Of a stretch of DNA of 64,000 nt, positions 11,832 to 25,400 are shown piece after piece. Location of the stretch: assembly GCA_003952965.2 (NCBI GenBank), contig CM025851.1, positions 35,787,610 to 35,851,609 of the forward strand, read 5' to 3'. How positions within the stretch are numbered: position 1 is the first letter of the stretch; the number at the start of each line of letters is the position of its first letter. A program made the position numbers and the translations under genes. A model generated the notes under the pieces. It was given only the letters and a program-made list of their open reading frames with translations. It made no database searches and had not been told where the DNA came from. Source of the stretch: Morella rubra (taxonomy: Eukaryota; Streptophyta; Magnoliopsida; Fagales; Myricaceae).

Positions 11832-14711
11832 TTTCGTCTTATAATCTCTCTCTCTCTCTCTATTATTTTTCCACATGAGGATTGAGGATTCAAATAAAAA
11901 GTATTTTAATGATTGCACTGTCCGACGAGTTTCCAAATCATAAGTAAGCACCAATTTTCTTTCCCTACGTACGGGACCCCCGACACCTGTTGGGAAAACT
12001 ATATTTGAAGGGAGGGAATAATTGTAATTCAATGAGTGAATGGCATACATACAATTGTGGACTATGACTTCTTTGTAGGTATGTTTCAGCATATTCCATT
12101 GCGACCCAAAAGCTTACAAAATATTGGAATTCATCATTAACAGCGTTTTGATGTGAGCCTCTTCGATCCCCCCAACACTTTAGGACAAATAAACTCCTCA
12201 ATTTGGTGTCAGTTTTCCGTTTATCTTTGGAAAAATATAAAATCACGAGATACCAAAATAGCATTGTTGTATTCAAACGCCGTCGTAGTTGACTCATGAA
12301 TTCAATAGAATATCACGGATATGGACATAAAAAGCTAATGTAAGTAGCTGAATCTTGACTGCAAATCATTCTGGGTCCAATTCATATCAAGCACGCTTAG
12401 AGGTTTCTCATAAAATAAGAAACGAGACTATAATAAACCTTGCAAGTTGCATTTTCGTATGGTGATGTTCTATCTTTTATAATCAGAAACACTTTGAATC
12501 ACCATCACTTCCAGACAGGTAAGCCCAATAATTGTAAGGTGACCCAAAAATTTTGATATAGATAGAAACTTGTCTTGTTAGAGACGGTGCCATGATTGCC
12601 AGCCACAGCCAAGCCAACAGAAGAGTGACTCGTAGCTTCGGCATATCGGGCCTTGACTCCAACCAAGAGGGATTAATTAATCGCTAACAGCATTATTAGC
12701 AGCTTCTTCATATTTTGATTTCTATTTCAAGTAAAAAGTACATTTTTCTATTTTAACTACTAATTTTTTAAAAACATCCTCAGCAGCTTTTCTATTTTAA
12801 CCATCTACTTTTACTATTCTATTAAAATATTATTTTTTTAAATATTTTTTATTCTTTTTTTAACATTTATTTTTTTGAATGAGAGCAAGAGAAAAATAAA
12901 AGAGAGAGGGAGAGAGAGAGAGAGAGAGAGCGTGAGTGGGAGAGAGAAAAAAATGAAAGAGAAATTATATTATTATTTTAATATGAAAAAGTGAATAGTA
13001 ATTATCTAAAAATAAATAATCACGATTCATTTGTTAAATTTTTTTTTTAATTTTTGTTAAAATAGATAAATTGTAAAATATATATTTTTAACTATTTAAT
13101 TATATTAATTTTTTATTCTAACTAAAAAAACTAGAATAGATAATGCTACCACGAAAGCAGCCACTCACGTGTCGATCCAGTCCTTTTCTGTGTTCCTTAA
13201 CACATAAGAATGCCATATCTATGGCATATATTCATTGATAGCGATAACTTGACAGATGGCTGTCGGTTAGACTTTCTTCCGACCCACCAATCTTCGCGAG
13301 GCTGATTGAATAGACCAATGCCCAATGCCCAATGCCCAATGTTTGAAAGTTGATGGCTTCTCTCTAGAACCCTTATCTCCCTCTCAGCGCCTAATCTTAT
13401 ATTATGATAATAAAAATTCTGAATTGTTAGGGTGAGTAAAAAAAATAAATAGAGAAATAATTTAAATGAATTTTTTATATTTTTAAAATAAAAAAATATT
13501 AATTCGCCGGAGAAGAGATAATTTTATAGAGTTAATTTTATTGAGATAAAAATGTTGGAGGTTCGAAATTTTTGCTCTTCCTCTTAAATGTCTCCAAGCC
13601 TCCCTCTTTCACACGACATCCAGCGGCAGCCAGCAGGAGTAGGCTCCTCCGGCCCCCCACCTCCATCCTGACACAGCCTTTTTGTGGCTCGGATTTGCAC
13701 AAAATCTTCCTTCCTTTTTCAATTTTTTTTTTTTTTTAAATTTTTGTTTGGAAAGTTGTGTTTAGATCCCGATAGATTCGGTGGCTCATGGAGGACGCAC
13801 CCCTGGCCCTACCTGCAGGACCCAACAGTTCCAGACGAGTGCAATATTCCAGTTCAGCTCCATTCCGCCGCGCACGGATCTCACATGCCCCCCTCATTTT
13901 GCCTATTTTTTTGGCCCTTTTTTGTGATCTTTGGAGGACACCGCCTTTCTGGATGGATCTCTACTGCCCTACTGCTCCAATTGGCACCAGTCTGGGCCCT
14001 TACCGATCGCGTGTGTTCCTCATGCACCACCTTCTTGGTTACCTCCAGCCATTTTCAGCAGCTTCCTCTATTGTGGCCGAGGTTTTTAGCTTTAGGTTGT
14101 TTTGGCCCTTTGAAGGGCTATGTTATTTTTGTGGAGTTTGTCGGCCTCTTGGTGGGTTTCGTTGTGCTCGGACTGCCGGTGCTTTTTAGTACTGTAACTA
14201 ACACTTTAGTTTCGGTAGTGCCATCTATTGTGTCTAGCCATACCGCTCTCTATTCCCGGCACGAAGCATTTGGTGGTCTTTGAAAATTAAAAGATCAAGC
14301 GTTATCATTAGTCAAAAGTTTAAATTATTAATTCAGGTGCAACCTCATTTCCTTATAATAGGTAGTGCAAAATTTACTACTAAATGACAGGTAAGTATGA
14401 GGGGCTATACCACGTGGATACCAACAATTTGAGTAGTCAAATACCTCAACCAATCAAAGAGTTATTGCTAACCTCGTAAAGTCAACTGTCTTTCCATTCT
14501 TTTTTACTCTCTCTAGTCTTGTTTAATCTGTTTGGATCCGTAGTTGTTTTTATTGTTTATTTTGTACTATTGTTTTTAATGCAATGAAAACGTATCCACA
14601 TTATTATTATTATTATTATTTTTAAAAAAGTAATATAACAATGCCCTGCATGAGACAATTAACGCCCTTCCACACCTTCGTCTGGTGAGATCAATCGACC
14701 CTGCACCAGTA
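11832..14711. other. Gene-poor AT-rich intergenic stretch
   Basis: It contains a GA microsatellite (12901-12930), a very AT-rich block from about 12690 to 13150 with related ends (AGCATTATTAG on the left, AGATAATGCT on the right) that may be a foldback element, three copies of the 7-bp unit CCCAATG near 13320-13341, and an AT-rich block at 13430-13560 resembling one at 31300-31400. A 199-codon open frame at 13684-14283 is overlapped by another frame of 133 codons and matches nothing I recognise; I do not call it a gene. Confidence 0.5.
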
Positions 14712-15063
14712 GGCTCAGCAATTACGTACCTTTTTTTTTTTTTTTTTTTTTTTTTCTAAATCAGCAATTACGTACCTCACTTCCTAACTCTTCCCTCACC
14801 TCACAACAGTGGCCAAGTGTCTCTACCGGCCGCCTCACGATGTCTCTCTCACACACACACACACACACACAAATAAAATCCGAACCTGACATGGCTCAGC
14901 AATTACGTACCTTTTTTTTTTTTTTTTTTTTTTCTAAATCAGCAATTACGTACCTCACTTCCTGACTCTTCCCTCACCTCACAACAGTGGCCAAGTGTCT
15001 CTGCCGGCCGCCTCACGATGTCTCACACACACACACACACACACTATATATCCGAACCTGACA
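14712..15063. repeat. Two-copy tandem duplication of about 175 bp with poly-T and CA tracts
   Basis: Copies at about 14712-14892 and 14893-15063 share GGCTCAGCAATTACGTACC, a long T run, a repeat of the AATTACGTACC motif, a segment ending GGCCGCCTCACGATGTCTC, a CA microsatellite and ATCCGAACCTGACAT. The copies differ mainly in T-run and CA-run lengths and a few substitutions. Confidence 0.9.
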
Positions 15064-17872
15064 TTCTTCTTGATGTCACGGTTAAAACTAATTATGTCTC
15101 CTCAACTTTCACCGTTTGTCTTCTTTTTCAACCTCGTTTAACAAAAATGTATTCATTATATATTTACTAGTTAGGAAAAAAAAATTATGGTTTGTGTAGT
15201 TGAGCGGTGCCTACCTATGTCTTACATAAACTTTTACGTCATTTTTTTTTCCAAGTTAAAGACGGTATGGCTGGTCCCACTTTAATTGAGAAAGCCAGCG
15301 ACTAACGAAAAGCCAGCAGGCCTGAAGTCTCTGCGTCATAATATTTGTAAGGTCTTCTTTATCCTCTTTCCCTGATCCCAAAAATTCGACGCCATGGTTT
15401 CGATGTCGACCTTTTTCGTGTGGGATTAGCTGGAGTCGATCAGACCGGGGGGAGGGGGGCCACGAGACAGTATGCCTTGGCATGACCATTAGGGCGAAAG
15501 GTAGAGGTCATGATGATTCATGTACTTTTAGTGTCCCATTGGCTTAAAGCTCTGTAAGGAAAGTAAACCCCAGTCATGAGAATAATGAAAGCATTAGAAT
15601 GACCCAACGCAGAGCTTTATAGATAATTAATGGGTGCGCATGTTAAGCACACGCAAAACTCCCACTGTCTTTGAATAGAGAAATTAACGGATCAGTCTAT
15701 ATCATGCATCCTTTTGGTTATGCAAAAGGTCTCTCTTAGTTCTATGGCGTATAATGTATTGTACGCCTCTGTCTCTATACAATTATCTTGCTGCAGTAAA
15801 GACGATCAGAAGGTTATTACTGGTGGAATCTGCAAATGCTCTTAGGGAATGAATCTGTCTGGAGAAGAATCAACAAGGAAAGATCCTTGGAGTTCTCTCT
15901 TTGAAGTGCTCTGTTTCGTGTCATCAGTTTTCCTCTGGCATAGTAATTGTAATAGAAATAGAGACTAAATTCTTTAGGTTGTTATGCGTTAGTTATGTTG
16001 ATTTTATTGCAACACTACATTCCGTTGTATATATAAACAATTCAGTGATTAATGAGAACACACGATATTATTTCATTCATCTGAAAAATTGCTCTTATTC
16101 ATTTACATAAGAAGAATATTAAACAAAAATCTTGAAGATACCGCACGTGTCCACTATCTCTGTTTGCCAATAGATTATGCAGGCATTAATTTACATGCAC
16201 TTGCTTTCCCGGCTATTAGGGATCACTCATCCACCCTATGGCTCACACCACATAGCTTTTCACTCTCTTTTCACTCTGTGCCAGTTCATAAAGCCTATTC
16301 TACGATGCTCACCTTCCTTTTAGGAACGAAAAATAACTTTGACCTGTATAATTGCTTGGGCAGTTGAGCTGATATGGCAGCGTTCATTATCCTAAAAATT
16401 TTGGGTATTGACGAGTTAAATATATTTTAAAATTTTTAATATTCATATACAAATTTTATAAATCTTAATAAATTTTACTATCTAATATATTTTTAAAATT
16501 TTGAGAATATTTTTTAAAATTTTGATAAATAAACGTCACCTATAAAGATAATAAAAATAATTATATTAAAAAGAGCCCAATTACTAAAATCTGTCGAAAA
16601 TTCTAATGTTCACGTTCTAGAAGTTAAAGTATTAAAAATCCAGTTTAGGCTCTATTAATACTAGAGAGAGTGAATAGGTGTTATTTTCTATTTTTTTTTT
16701 TAAATTTGCCTTATCTAAATCTAAATAAATATTAAATCAATCAATAAAATAAGAGCGAAGTATTAAATCAAATATCAATTACATAAGAAACAAAAATTTT
16801 GTTGACTAAGTGAAATTTTTTTGAACTATCTTTCAAAGAAAATACTATTTTGAACTAGTAGTCACTAAGAAGTAAAATTTTATAACGGTGATTCAGACAC
16901 AGATAAACCTTCAGTTGATTGATTCTGATTATTTTGATGTAATAATCTATAATCCAACTTAGATCCGCTCCATATGGTTAACCCTTAGTCCTCTGATGTT
17001 ATTCTTACGTCATTTATACACACAACGTGCCTCCATTTGGTTGGCAAAACGGTAGGAAAAACACGTTTGGCCATTTTTCGGGGCAAAGGGATGGACTGAT
17101 ATGGAACCAGTTAAACCAAACTATTTGGACGTTCTCCTCCTCCCGGTCCCCTGAGGCCGAGGTGACATATAGCAGCAAAATCAATGGCAATAAAGCCGAT
17201 TGTTACATAGTCGTTCCTAGAATCCCACAAATAGTTGCGTTTCAAACCAAATGCTTTGAACTGCGAAGTAGTTCGTGTACCTAAACAACGACGGTCGTAA
17301 AGATTCAAACAAACAAACAAACAAACAAACAAACAAAAAAGGTCCTCAAAGAAGGGTAGGGGCGAAGGATCGAAGGATCGAGTTATTAGTGACTTGTCGT
17401 TAGTGAACAATAGTTGTCTACGGAGAGAGAGGGGTAAAGAGACAAGGGGGAAAGGAAAAGGACTCGGATTATCTCTTGCACGAGGTTCTTAGCTATCAGT
17501 CAAAGGCGGCACAGATATAGGAGGTGATCTAAACGTCAATGAGTCCGATATTCTATACAACACGATCATCCGGATTACGATGTTATTGGAGAGCTAGCTT
17601 TTGTGGAACGGTAGATGAAGATGTTGGCCCCTATCAGCATTCCCAGAGTCCTTATTTCTTTGTTTATATGACATAAGTGCCACTGAGGGCCTCCTTATAT
17701 ATCCTTTACACACGGCTCCAGCAGAGGAATTCAAAACAGCCTCGTCAAACTTTGGCTCTCCCTCTTTTGCTCTGTGTCTCTTTGAATAGTGCCAACCGAG
17801 ACACCTTCTCTCCTAAGCAAAAGAAAACATTTTTTTTTTTTTGCCCCTTTTCTTTTGATACAAAGGCATACA
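15064..17872. other. Intergenic region upstream of LAR
   Basis: No supported gene. It includes an AT-rich inverted-repeat candidate at about 16400-16540 and a CAAA microsatellite at 17307-17336. The proximal part should carry the LAR promoter: a TATA-like TTATATAT lies at about 17692-17699, roughly 175 bp before the LAR start codon. Confidence 0.5.
17307..17336. repeat. CAAA microsatellite
   Basis: At least seven uninterrupted copies of the 4-bp unit CAAA, about 540 bp before the LAR start codon. Confidence 0.9.
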
Positions 17873-20800
17873 ATGACCGTGACACCTATTTCCGCAGGCA
17901 AGGGCCGAGTCCTTATAGTCGGAGCAACAGGTTTCATAGGTCAGTTCATCGCCGAAGCCAGCCTAGCCGCCGGCAGAACCACCTATGTTCTGGTCCGGCC
18001 GGGTCCCGGCGGCCCTTCTAAGGCCAAGAACGTCAAGGCTCTCCAAGACAAAGGCGCTATAATCTTGCATGTAAATATCTCTCTCAATCCGCCCCAAACG
18101 CACAGTCGTACGTCCCTGTTCTGATTGCTCTTCATTTCTATATATATATGTTTACAGGGACTGATCAAAGACAAGCAGTTCGTGGAGAAAATACTAAAAG
18201 AGCGTGAGATTGATATAGTTATATCAGCCGTGGGAGGTGAAAACATACTGGATCAGCTCAACTTAATCGACGCCATTAAAACTGTTGGTACCGTTAAGGT
18301 TTGTATACTAATTTTCTAGAAATTTTTTCCTTTTTTTGGAAGTTAATAGGTTAGGTTTATAGGTGCCTTAGGTAATGCAGTATTGCGCAGTTCTTCAGTT
18401 CCCCTAACACCTTGCATACGTGTCTGCTGTCTTTGTGGTTACCTCAAAAAGACAAAAACAAAGTGCAGAGAGTACTATACATTATGCAGATATTTACCAT
18501 CACAAAAAGTATTCAAACTTGGGTACGTGCGTATAACATAGTGATATAATGTGGAACAGCGATTTCTGCCGTCGGAGTTTGGGCATGACGTGGATAGGGC
18601 TGATCCGGTAGAGCCCGGCCTGAATATGTACAGAACGAAGAGGAGAGTGAGGCGGCTGGTGGAGGAGTCCGGCATACCGTACACTTACATTTGTTGCAAT
18701 TCTATTGCCTCTTGGCCCTACTACGACAACACCCACCCGTCCGAGGTTGTTCCCCCGTTGGATTATTTCCAAATCTACGGTGATGGCAGTGTCAAAGGTG
18801 AGAGCGGACAGACATGTCAATTATGTTTAAATGCTTACCTAGCTCGTATCATTTTCACACTTAGTTTATTCTCTGTTGTTTTTGGTCCCATACCCACATA
18901 CAGTCCCCGGCCACTTCAAGTCTGACATTGATTAATATTAATTAAGATAATAAATTTTACGACAATATTAAGATTTTTTTGGAAAATTAAAACGACAACC
19001 AACGTTTCCCTATACATGGTCCTTTCATATATGGGCATCAAGAATCAACCGTTCACCTGGCACTATGCCCAACTTTCCCTTTCCCGAAAGGCACAAGACC
19101 CGTTGAAAGTTCAAAGGGTATCTTTTCTTTATTTATATATTTTTTTGCCCAAATAAAAAAAAAAAAAAAAACGTTCAAAGGCTGTAGCTGACTTGCTGGC
19201 TAAATTCATTGTTGTCGTTTTCATGACTAGAAAAGTGATGTGACGTCGTATTCTGGCTGTATTTGATATACTTTTTAAGTTTTGCCAAATATTTTTTATA
19301 AAAAAGAATAGATTTGTTCAGTGAGAGGTCCCTATCACGTCTGCACACGTATAAAACATGGCACCCTCTAAAAGCGGGCTCTTTTTCTCTCTGCTTTGGT
19401 TCTCTCTCTCTCTTTCGAATAGAATAACTGAAATTAACCCCACCAACCAGTGTTTAGCCGGCCGGCGTGTTTGGTATATGGAAATTTTTTCAAAATTTTA
19501 TTTATGTCAATTTTTTTAGAAAATTATAGTGATTTTGACTGATAAGTTTTTTTTTTTCTCTTTTTTGTTGATAAATAAATAGATATTAGTGGTTGAAAAA
19601 TCTGGGAATATTGAAACTTACGTAATGATAAAATAGAATATTTGTTATTTCTTTATCAGCAATAAATAGAAGGTCTTGATTGCTTCACGTGGTTGAAGAT
19701 TGTATGGTTCCAGTCTCCTAGATATTAGCCTCTTCTTCTTTCTTTTTTTTGTGTAGATTAATATTAGCATCCATTTATTAATTCGATGAACCCCATAACC
19801 GAGTCCCCTTACTCCCACACGACGTCCACGTGTTGGGACGCCACTTCCCGTGACGCTGAAGCCACCACCGTACCACTATACGACACCAATACTATTATAT
19901 TTTGTTGGCACTTGGCATTGTCACCGTAGGACACGTACCTTGTTTTGAGGGACCATTTCGGGATGCGATTTTCACCTCATGTGTCCGTACTGTTCCGATA
20001 CTTGCTTTTTTTGGCCTTTAAACTTACAGATAAATCTTAGTCCTTACGGAACCAGTGGGTCACGGAGCTTGCGTCGTACGTTTTCTTCACCTACTACTCT
20101 CGAGGGATTAGGAATTATAAAAACAGACAAAGTTTATGGACGATGAAACTGTTCAGGCTCTGTTCTTTTTTTTAGGGGAAATACATTTTTCTGTTCAGCA
20201 CCCCAAACTACCATCTTTAAGACATTGCACCCTCAAACTACCAATGTATACATTTTGCACCCTAAACTATCCACTTTGACACATTACACCCTCCAACTAC
20301 TAATATTAAACACTTTGCACCCTTTTTAATACCCTTGAAATTAATGGACACAATATCTAAGGGCATTATCGTCATTTTAATTTTTTAAAGGGTGCAAAGT
20401 GTTAAAATTGGTAGTTAGAGGTGCAATGTGTCAAAATTGGTAGTTTAGGTGCATGATTGGTCCCTTTTTTTTTATAATCTGTTCAGCAGGGGGGTTCTGT
20501 CTAGCATGATTTCCGAGCTGACAAGGACTGCAGAGGGTGGAATCTTTTCGTTAATGAATGACATTGACCAGATTATCATTTTCTATCCCATCCTGTCTCC
20601 TCTGGCCCTCTGGGGTGAAGATCATATACAGGGATTCAGAATCCGCCAGAGTGGAATAATTCTTCTGCGATGAAATATTTTCAAACTTCCATCTTTTGAT
20701 TCTTCGGTTCAACTTTTCATGCACGGAGCTACAAATAAATGGCCACAATAACAACAGTTACTTACCGAACAAACAAACCTAACAGTTAACCTCCGGGACA

Positions 20801-21658
20801 CTACTGTTTGTTTGGTGTTCCGAGGTTCACTTTGAAATATTGTCCCAGCTCCCTGTTTATTAATGTCTTCTTCATTTATGATGGAAAATCCTACCTCTTG
20901 GATCGAGAACAGAAAGACAAAACGCTTTTTCTGTTTGTTTCGAGGATAAATAAAAACACAGGAGAGTTTCTAATATTTGTTCTTGAGTTTGGTGATGCAG
21001 CTTACTTCGTTGCTGGAACTGATATTGGGAAGTTTACGATCAAGACTCTGGATGACATTCGAACCCTTAACAAGAGTGTTCATTTTCGACCTACCTGCAA
21101 TCTCTATAACATGAATGAGCTTGCATCTCTATGGGAGAAAAAGATTGGAAAGACCCTCCCTCGAGTGACCGTCACTGAAAATGACCTACTTGCTGCAGCT
21201 GCAGGTCCATTTTTTTCTCTTATATTATCACACAGTAGAATATTATGAAAATCTCAGGGTCTTGGCGCGCTTTATCCTGTTCTTCTTTCTTTTTTTAACT
21301 CGCAGATCCAATTAACTTTGTCTAAACTTTTGGTTTCTGTATAATATTTTTTGCAGCGAATTGCATTCCCCAAAGCATTGTGGCATCATTCACGCATGAT
21401 ATATTCATAAAGGGTTGTCAAATCAACTTCACAATCGATGGCCCTCAAGACGTTGAAGTGAGCACACTCTACCCAGATGAAGCTTTCCGAACCCTGGACG
21501 ACTGCTTCGATGACTATCTTGTCAAGATTGACGGCAAACCGATGAAGACAGGTGATGTTGCTTCCCCAAGTCCTGTGGCTGAACCTATGAAGACCGGTGA
21601 GGTTGCTGCCCCAAGTCCTGTGGCTGAACCTATGCCAATCACTGCAACATGTGCTTGA
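17873..21658 (+). CDS. LAR: Leucoanthocyanidin reductase, complete, five exons
   Basis: LAR is an NADPH-dependent cytosolic reductase of the isoflavone-reductase-like (PIP) family. It converts leucocyanidin to (+)-catechin and also acts on 4-beta-(S-cysteinyl)-epicatechin, feeding proanthocyanidin synthesis. Inferred exons are 17873-18070, 18158-18298, 18560-18797, 21001-21204 and 21357-21658; phases match, giving 360 aa, the usual length. The Rossmann motif VGATGFIGQF is near the N-terminus. The three motifs diagnostic of LAR are present: RFLP (about residues 114-117), ICCN (157-160) and THD (273-275). DIGKFTIKTLDDIRTLNKSV and NELASLWEKKIGKTLPR are also typical. The C-terminal tail, variable in LARs, carries two copies of a 16-residue unit of the form PMKTG(D/E)VA(S/A)PSPVAE. 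Intron 3 is 2.2 kb and holds a foldback element. The gene converges on the RING gene at 22450. Confidence 0.95.
20191..20458. mobile_element. Foldback (MITE-like) element in LAR intron 3
   Basis: The left arm repeats phrases such as CACCCCAAACTACC, ACATTGCACCCTC and CACTTTGCACC; the right arm holds their reverse complements (GGGTGCAAAGTGTT, GGTGCAATGTGTCAAAATTG, GGTAGTTTAGGTG). The arms thus form a long imperfect hairpin around a centre containing GGCATTATCGTCATTTTAAT. The 8-mer CTGTTCAG occurs at 20149, 20191 and 20479, so it may include a target-site duplication, but the exact ends are unclear. It has no coding capacity. Confidence 0.7.
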
Positions 21659-22449
21659 TCATATCACATGGGGGGAACTCGTTATGCCGACCGATCAATA
21701 TTTTTTTTTCCGTCCCAGAAGTAGTTGAAAAATTAGGGATTCGATTTGTTTGCTGTGATATGTCCCGAGTACCAAGAGATCTCTTGGAGTAACATAATTT
21801 AATGGCATAACTAGTCTGGATGTACATGGGCGAGGGCAGGGGATAAAATTTTAAAGACAGATCTCTACTGTTGTTAAATTGTTTAATAACTCCCTGGGTG
21901 CATGTGAATGTGCCTCCAGAGATGCCAAGTGATTTCCTTATTCAACCTATTATGCCTTCAGAGTTTGATAAGAATATTATTCTGCTGTCCACTTCACGCG
22001 AGTTCTTTTCCAATTTTTCTTGGAAGACAGTAGATGTTTGTCCTTTTCGTCCGGTTCTAGAAACAGCTGCCTAAATTTTTTGGGACAGTCGATACACGCG
22101 TTGTACTTGTCTTTACTAATGCTGGACATAACATAGCCATTTCTGTTCAGAGTCCAAAGAGATAGGTGTTGTTTTGCAATTCCACATCATAATCATGGAA
22201 GAGAGAATCTAACATGGATTACAACACCGACAGTAATATAGGACATGCAACACAGAAGTGCTTCAAATTCATTTTGCACTATATAGTTTTGGTTTATATA
22301 CAATTCTTTGAGATGATAAGCTATACTCACAAAATGCTTTAAAACCACATTTGCCAGCTTCTCAGTGCTTGCTTACTCAAAAACACAAGCAATAATGTAA
22401 GGGTTTCTGAGGAAGCCGTACCCCTGGCGGCCTCCTGTCTGACTTGAAA
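21659..22449. other. Convergent 3' region between LAR and the RING gene
   Basis: It should hold both 3' UTRs. A 67-codon ORF at 21871-22074 is open but resembles no family known to me, and its position suits LAR 3' UTR or spacer. Confidence 0.5.
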
Positions 22450-25400
22450 CTACACATCAAATACGGGCAATCGCTCTTCTATTGCGACACGGCAGATGGG
22501 GCACTTTTTGCATTTCTCACAGCAAGTGCTGAAAATGCAATAGGGAAAACCAAATATTGATAAGAGAAACAATGCCGAGATAAATGTTAACGAATATGAT
22601 GTAGCAAAGGGTGCAATGGGATATAAGAGTTCTATATCAATAAGCACTTTTTGCACTCTTGGTTTTCCCCTCTTTCTATTGAAAGGACCGATGCCCCTAG
22701 GAGAGAGGGAAATAGTGCTTTCATATTTGCATACACTGCTTAATGAATGCCGTGGTACTTATAGCCATCAACAGGACTAAATGAAATGGATGTTCGCAGT
22801 GGAAAGGTGAAAAGAGACACCTGCAAAGGATGTGGTGCCTGCACGGAAGGAGGACTACAGTAATCTGTTCTTCAAAGCATACCCTACATAAAATCTTTTC
22901 CTGATAGAATCACCAAATTAGCATTCGACACCAGACTAAATGTTAAATGATAGGAAAGAAGAGTACTTCCACAAAAATTGACAAGAAATGAAGAAGCAAA
23001 AGCTTGCTGCTGAATATTCGAATGCATGTTATCACAAGACTGAAAAACATAGGATTAAACCGCACATATCAATTGATTTCGTGAACATCACGAGCAAACT
23101 TATTCAACTGAAACCAGTCAACTTTGCCTGCAATTGGCATCATTCATAACGATTATCCACAAAACCAAAAGAAATTTTTTTAGTAACAAAAATCAACTCA
23201 GATCTAAAATCTCTATTTTTCACAAAAAACAAGTCTAACTGTTGCCATGTACTAGTTTATTCATTTAGATAATCGCTATATTAAAGCCCCTTTCAGCTTC
23301 CTCATATTTGTTACATCAACCAAAAAGCAAAATTAAGAAGAGACTATAACTCATCTATTTTTCTACAAGATGCAACATTAAAATGAGCTTGTTATTTTTA
23401 CTTTCTCAAGTCTGAGAGTTCTTTTACTGCAGTCCAAACTCTTAGATTGTGAAGCACATGGGGAAGGTTAAATTTCTTGTTAGAGGTCAGCTCATTTCTG
23501 GGATCTCGGAGTACATTTTCCGGCTAGGATGCTCAAAACCAATATTTTTGCACTAATATGTTGCCATTATAAGCTTTCAGGTTCTGGAGATGTGTTCCAC
23601 TCATAAATCTACTCGTCATCTCGTAAATCTACTCGTCATCATAAGCTTTCAGTCCTCATATTTTCATTTATTTTTAAACTCTCTCCCTCCCTCTCTCTTG
23701 CTCTTACAAACATCTATGCTCCACGCCTATGGCTACACAACCTTCCCTCCCTTACATCAAGACCCTTAGGAAGTTTGGAAATAGTTATCTTGTTGAAGCA
23801 TTTTAATTTCAACTGTACTTCAAAATGCATTGGCAAGAAAATTTGAGCCTGGTGATTCTTAGCCACCAAACCCAATGGCTTAAAGAAGGACAAGCAAGCT
23901 ATTTTTGCAGTTATAAGTTGGAGGCATCAGTCAAGGTCCAGAATATTACATTTTGAAGCCTTTCGTATTCCTGCTGGCTGAACTTCGTAACCTCTGTTTG
24001 CTCACTAAGTGCAGCTTGTAATCTCCAAATCTGAGATAAAAATACTTGATAAGTATGACATGAAAACAGTCTATTGGAATTACACAGATTTAGAATGAGG
24101 AATGTTGATCTGCCTTAATAGATATGCTGCAATGTGGACAAGACCATAATTTTGGTTACCTCCTCAACAAGAGAGGATTTAGGCACTTTCTTCACGACAT
24201 CAGGTGCAAAAGTATTATACCTGAATGATATGAATAAAACAGAGATCAGCGATAACCATTTTCCCCCGATTCCTCTAACTCTCTCGGTCAGAGATATTGC
24301 AGCGTAAAAAGTGCAACAACACATGGCAAGAAAAAAAAGGGGCAACAACAGATGTTAATATATCATATTGCATGACTGTCCAGCAAAAATTTGAAGGCAC
24401 AAAATGAGGGATTTGGTAGATCCATTGGAGAGGAGGGTGAACAGGAGGTAGTTTTTACGAGAAAAACAACACAGTAACCCTAAGTAATTCTCTACAAAAA
24501 GCTGACACCTGACTAGCTATTTGGAATAAAGAATAATGAAGCAATCATCTGGCATTCAGTTGTGCACTGTAAATATGAAAACAACTGGGGACGAAAATAT
24601 TTCCAAACATTACACAAGTACCAAGATGACAGAAGCACAACCTTTGCTATTTTCCAAAAGTGTTTCATAGATGCTTCCAATGACATTGAAGGTAAGGATT
24701 TTCTTCCCGAAGAGAATTTTAATGTAATTCCAGCACAGCGTTACAACTATCATAAATTATTACATATTTGGAAAATGACTCCGATAAAACCCATTTATGC
24801 ATGCATGAATGTTAAGCTCGAATAAATACAGGTTCAAGCATGCACTAAGATGAAGTATCTACACAATCCATTTACATCCTCGGAACCTCAACACGGAAAT
24901 GATGTGGCTCTCTAAGTTGCTCTAAGTGAGCAGCCGAGGACAGAAAGAAGATTGCCTAAAGGAAGATATCCCAAAAACAGGAAATAAAATGTGCCTAGAA
25001 AACACTTACCCAGAAATCTCGGCATTATAAAGTCTAGCTTGTTCCTCTCGACTTCCTTCATCAATAGACCACCAACCAAGCAGCCTATCAGCAGCAATGA
25101 ACCATAAGTAACAATGTTTGGTAGAAAGTCGGAGCTGTTACATTTTCTTTGTACTTTGTCTCCATACAAAAATTTGATGGAGACCATTAAAGTATTAAAT
25201 CTATTGAATGTAAACCATTACACCTTGATCCATGCTGCAAAAACCCAAAAAAGTCACAAGCTTTTGACACTAGAGCAGAGTATGTTACAGAGTCCACTCC
25301 AGTGTGCACTAAGAGGACAATTTTCTCCACCAATCTATAGGCAGCACATAAGATCCCAGCTCCTTGCAGCAAAAAAAGAGGAGCAAAAAGAACTGGGAAT

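Noticed and set aside
13684-14283. 199-codon plus-strand ORF
   Set aside because: It overlaps another long frame, begins in a T-rich tract, is full of Phe, Leu and Trp, and matches no known family.
21871-22074. 67-codon ORF after LAR
   Set aside because: It lies in the probable LAR 3' UTR and resembles no protein I know; too short to support.
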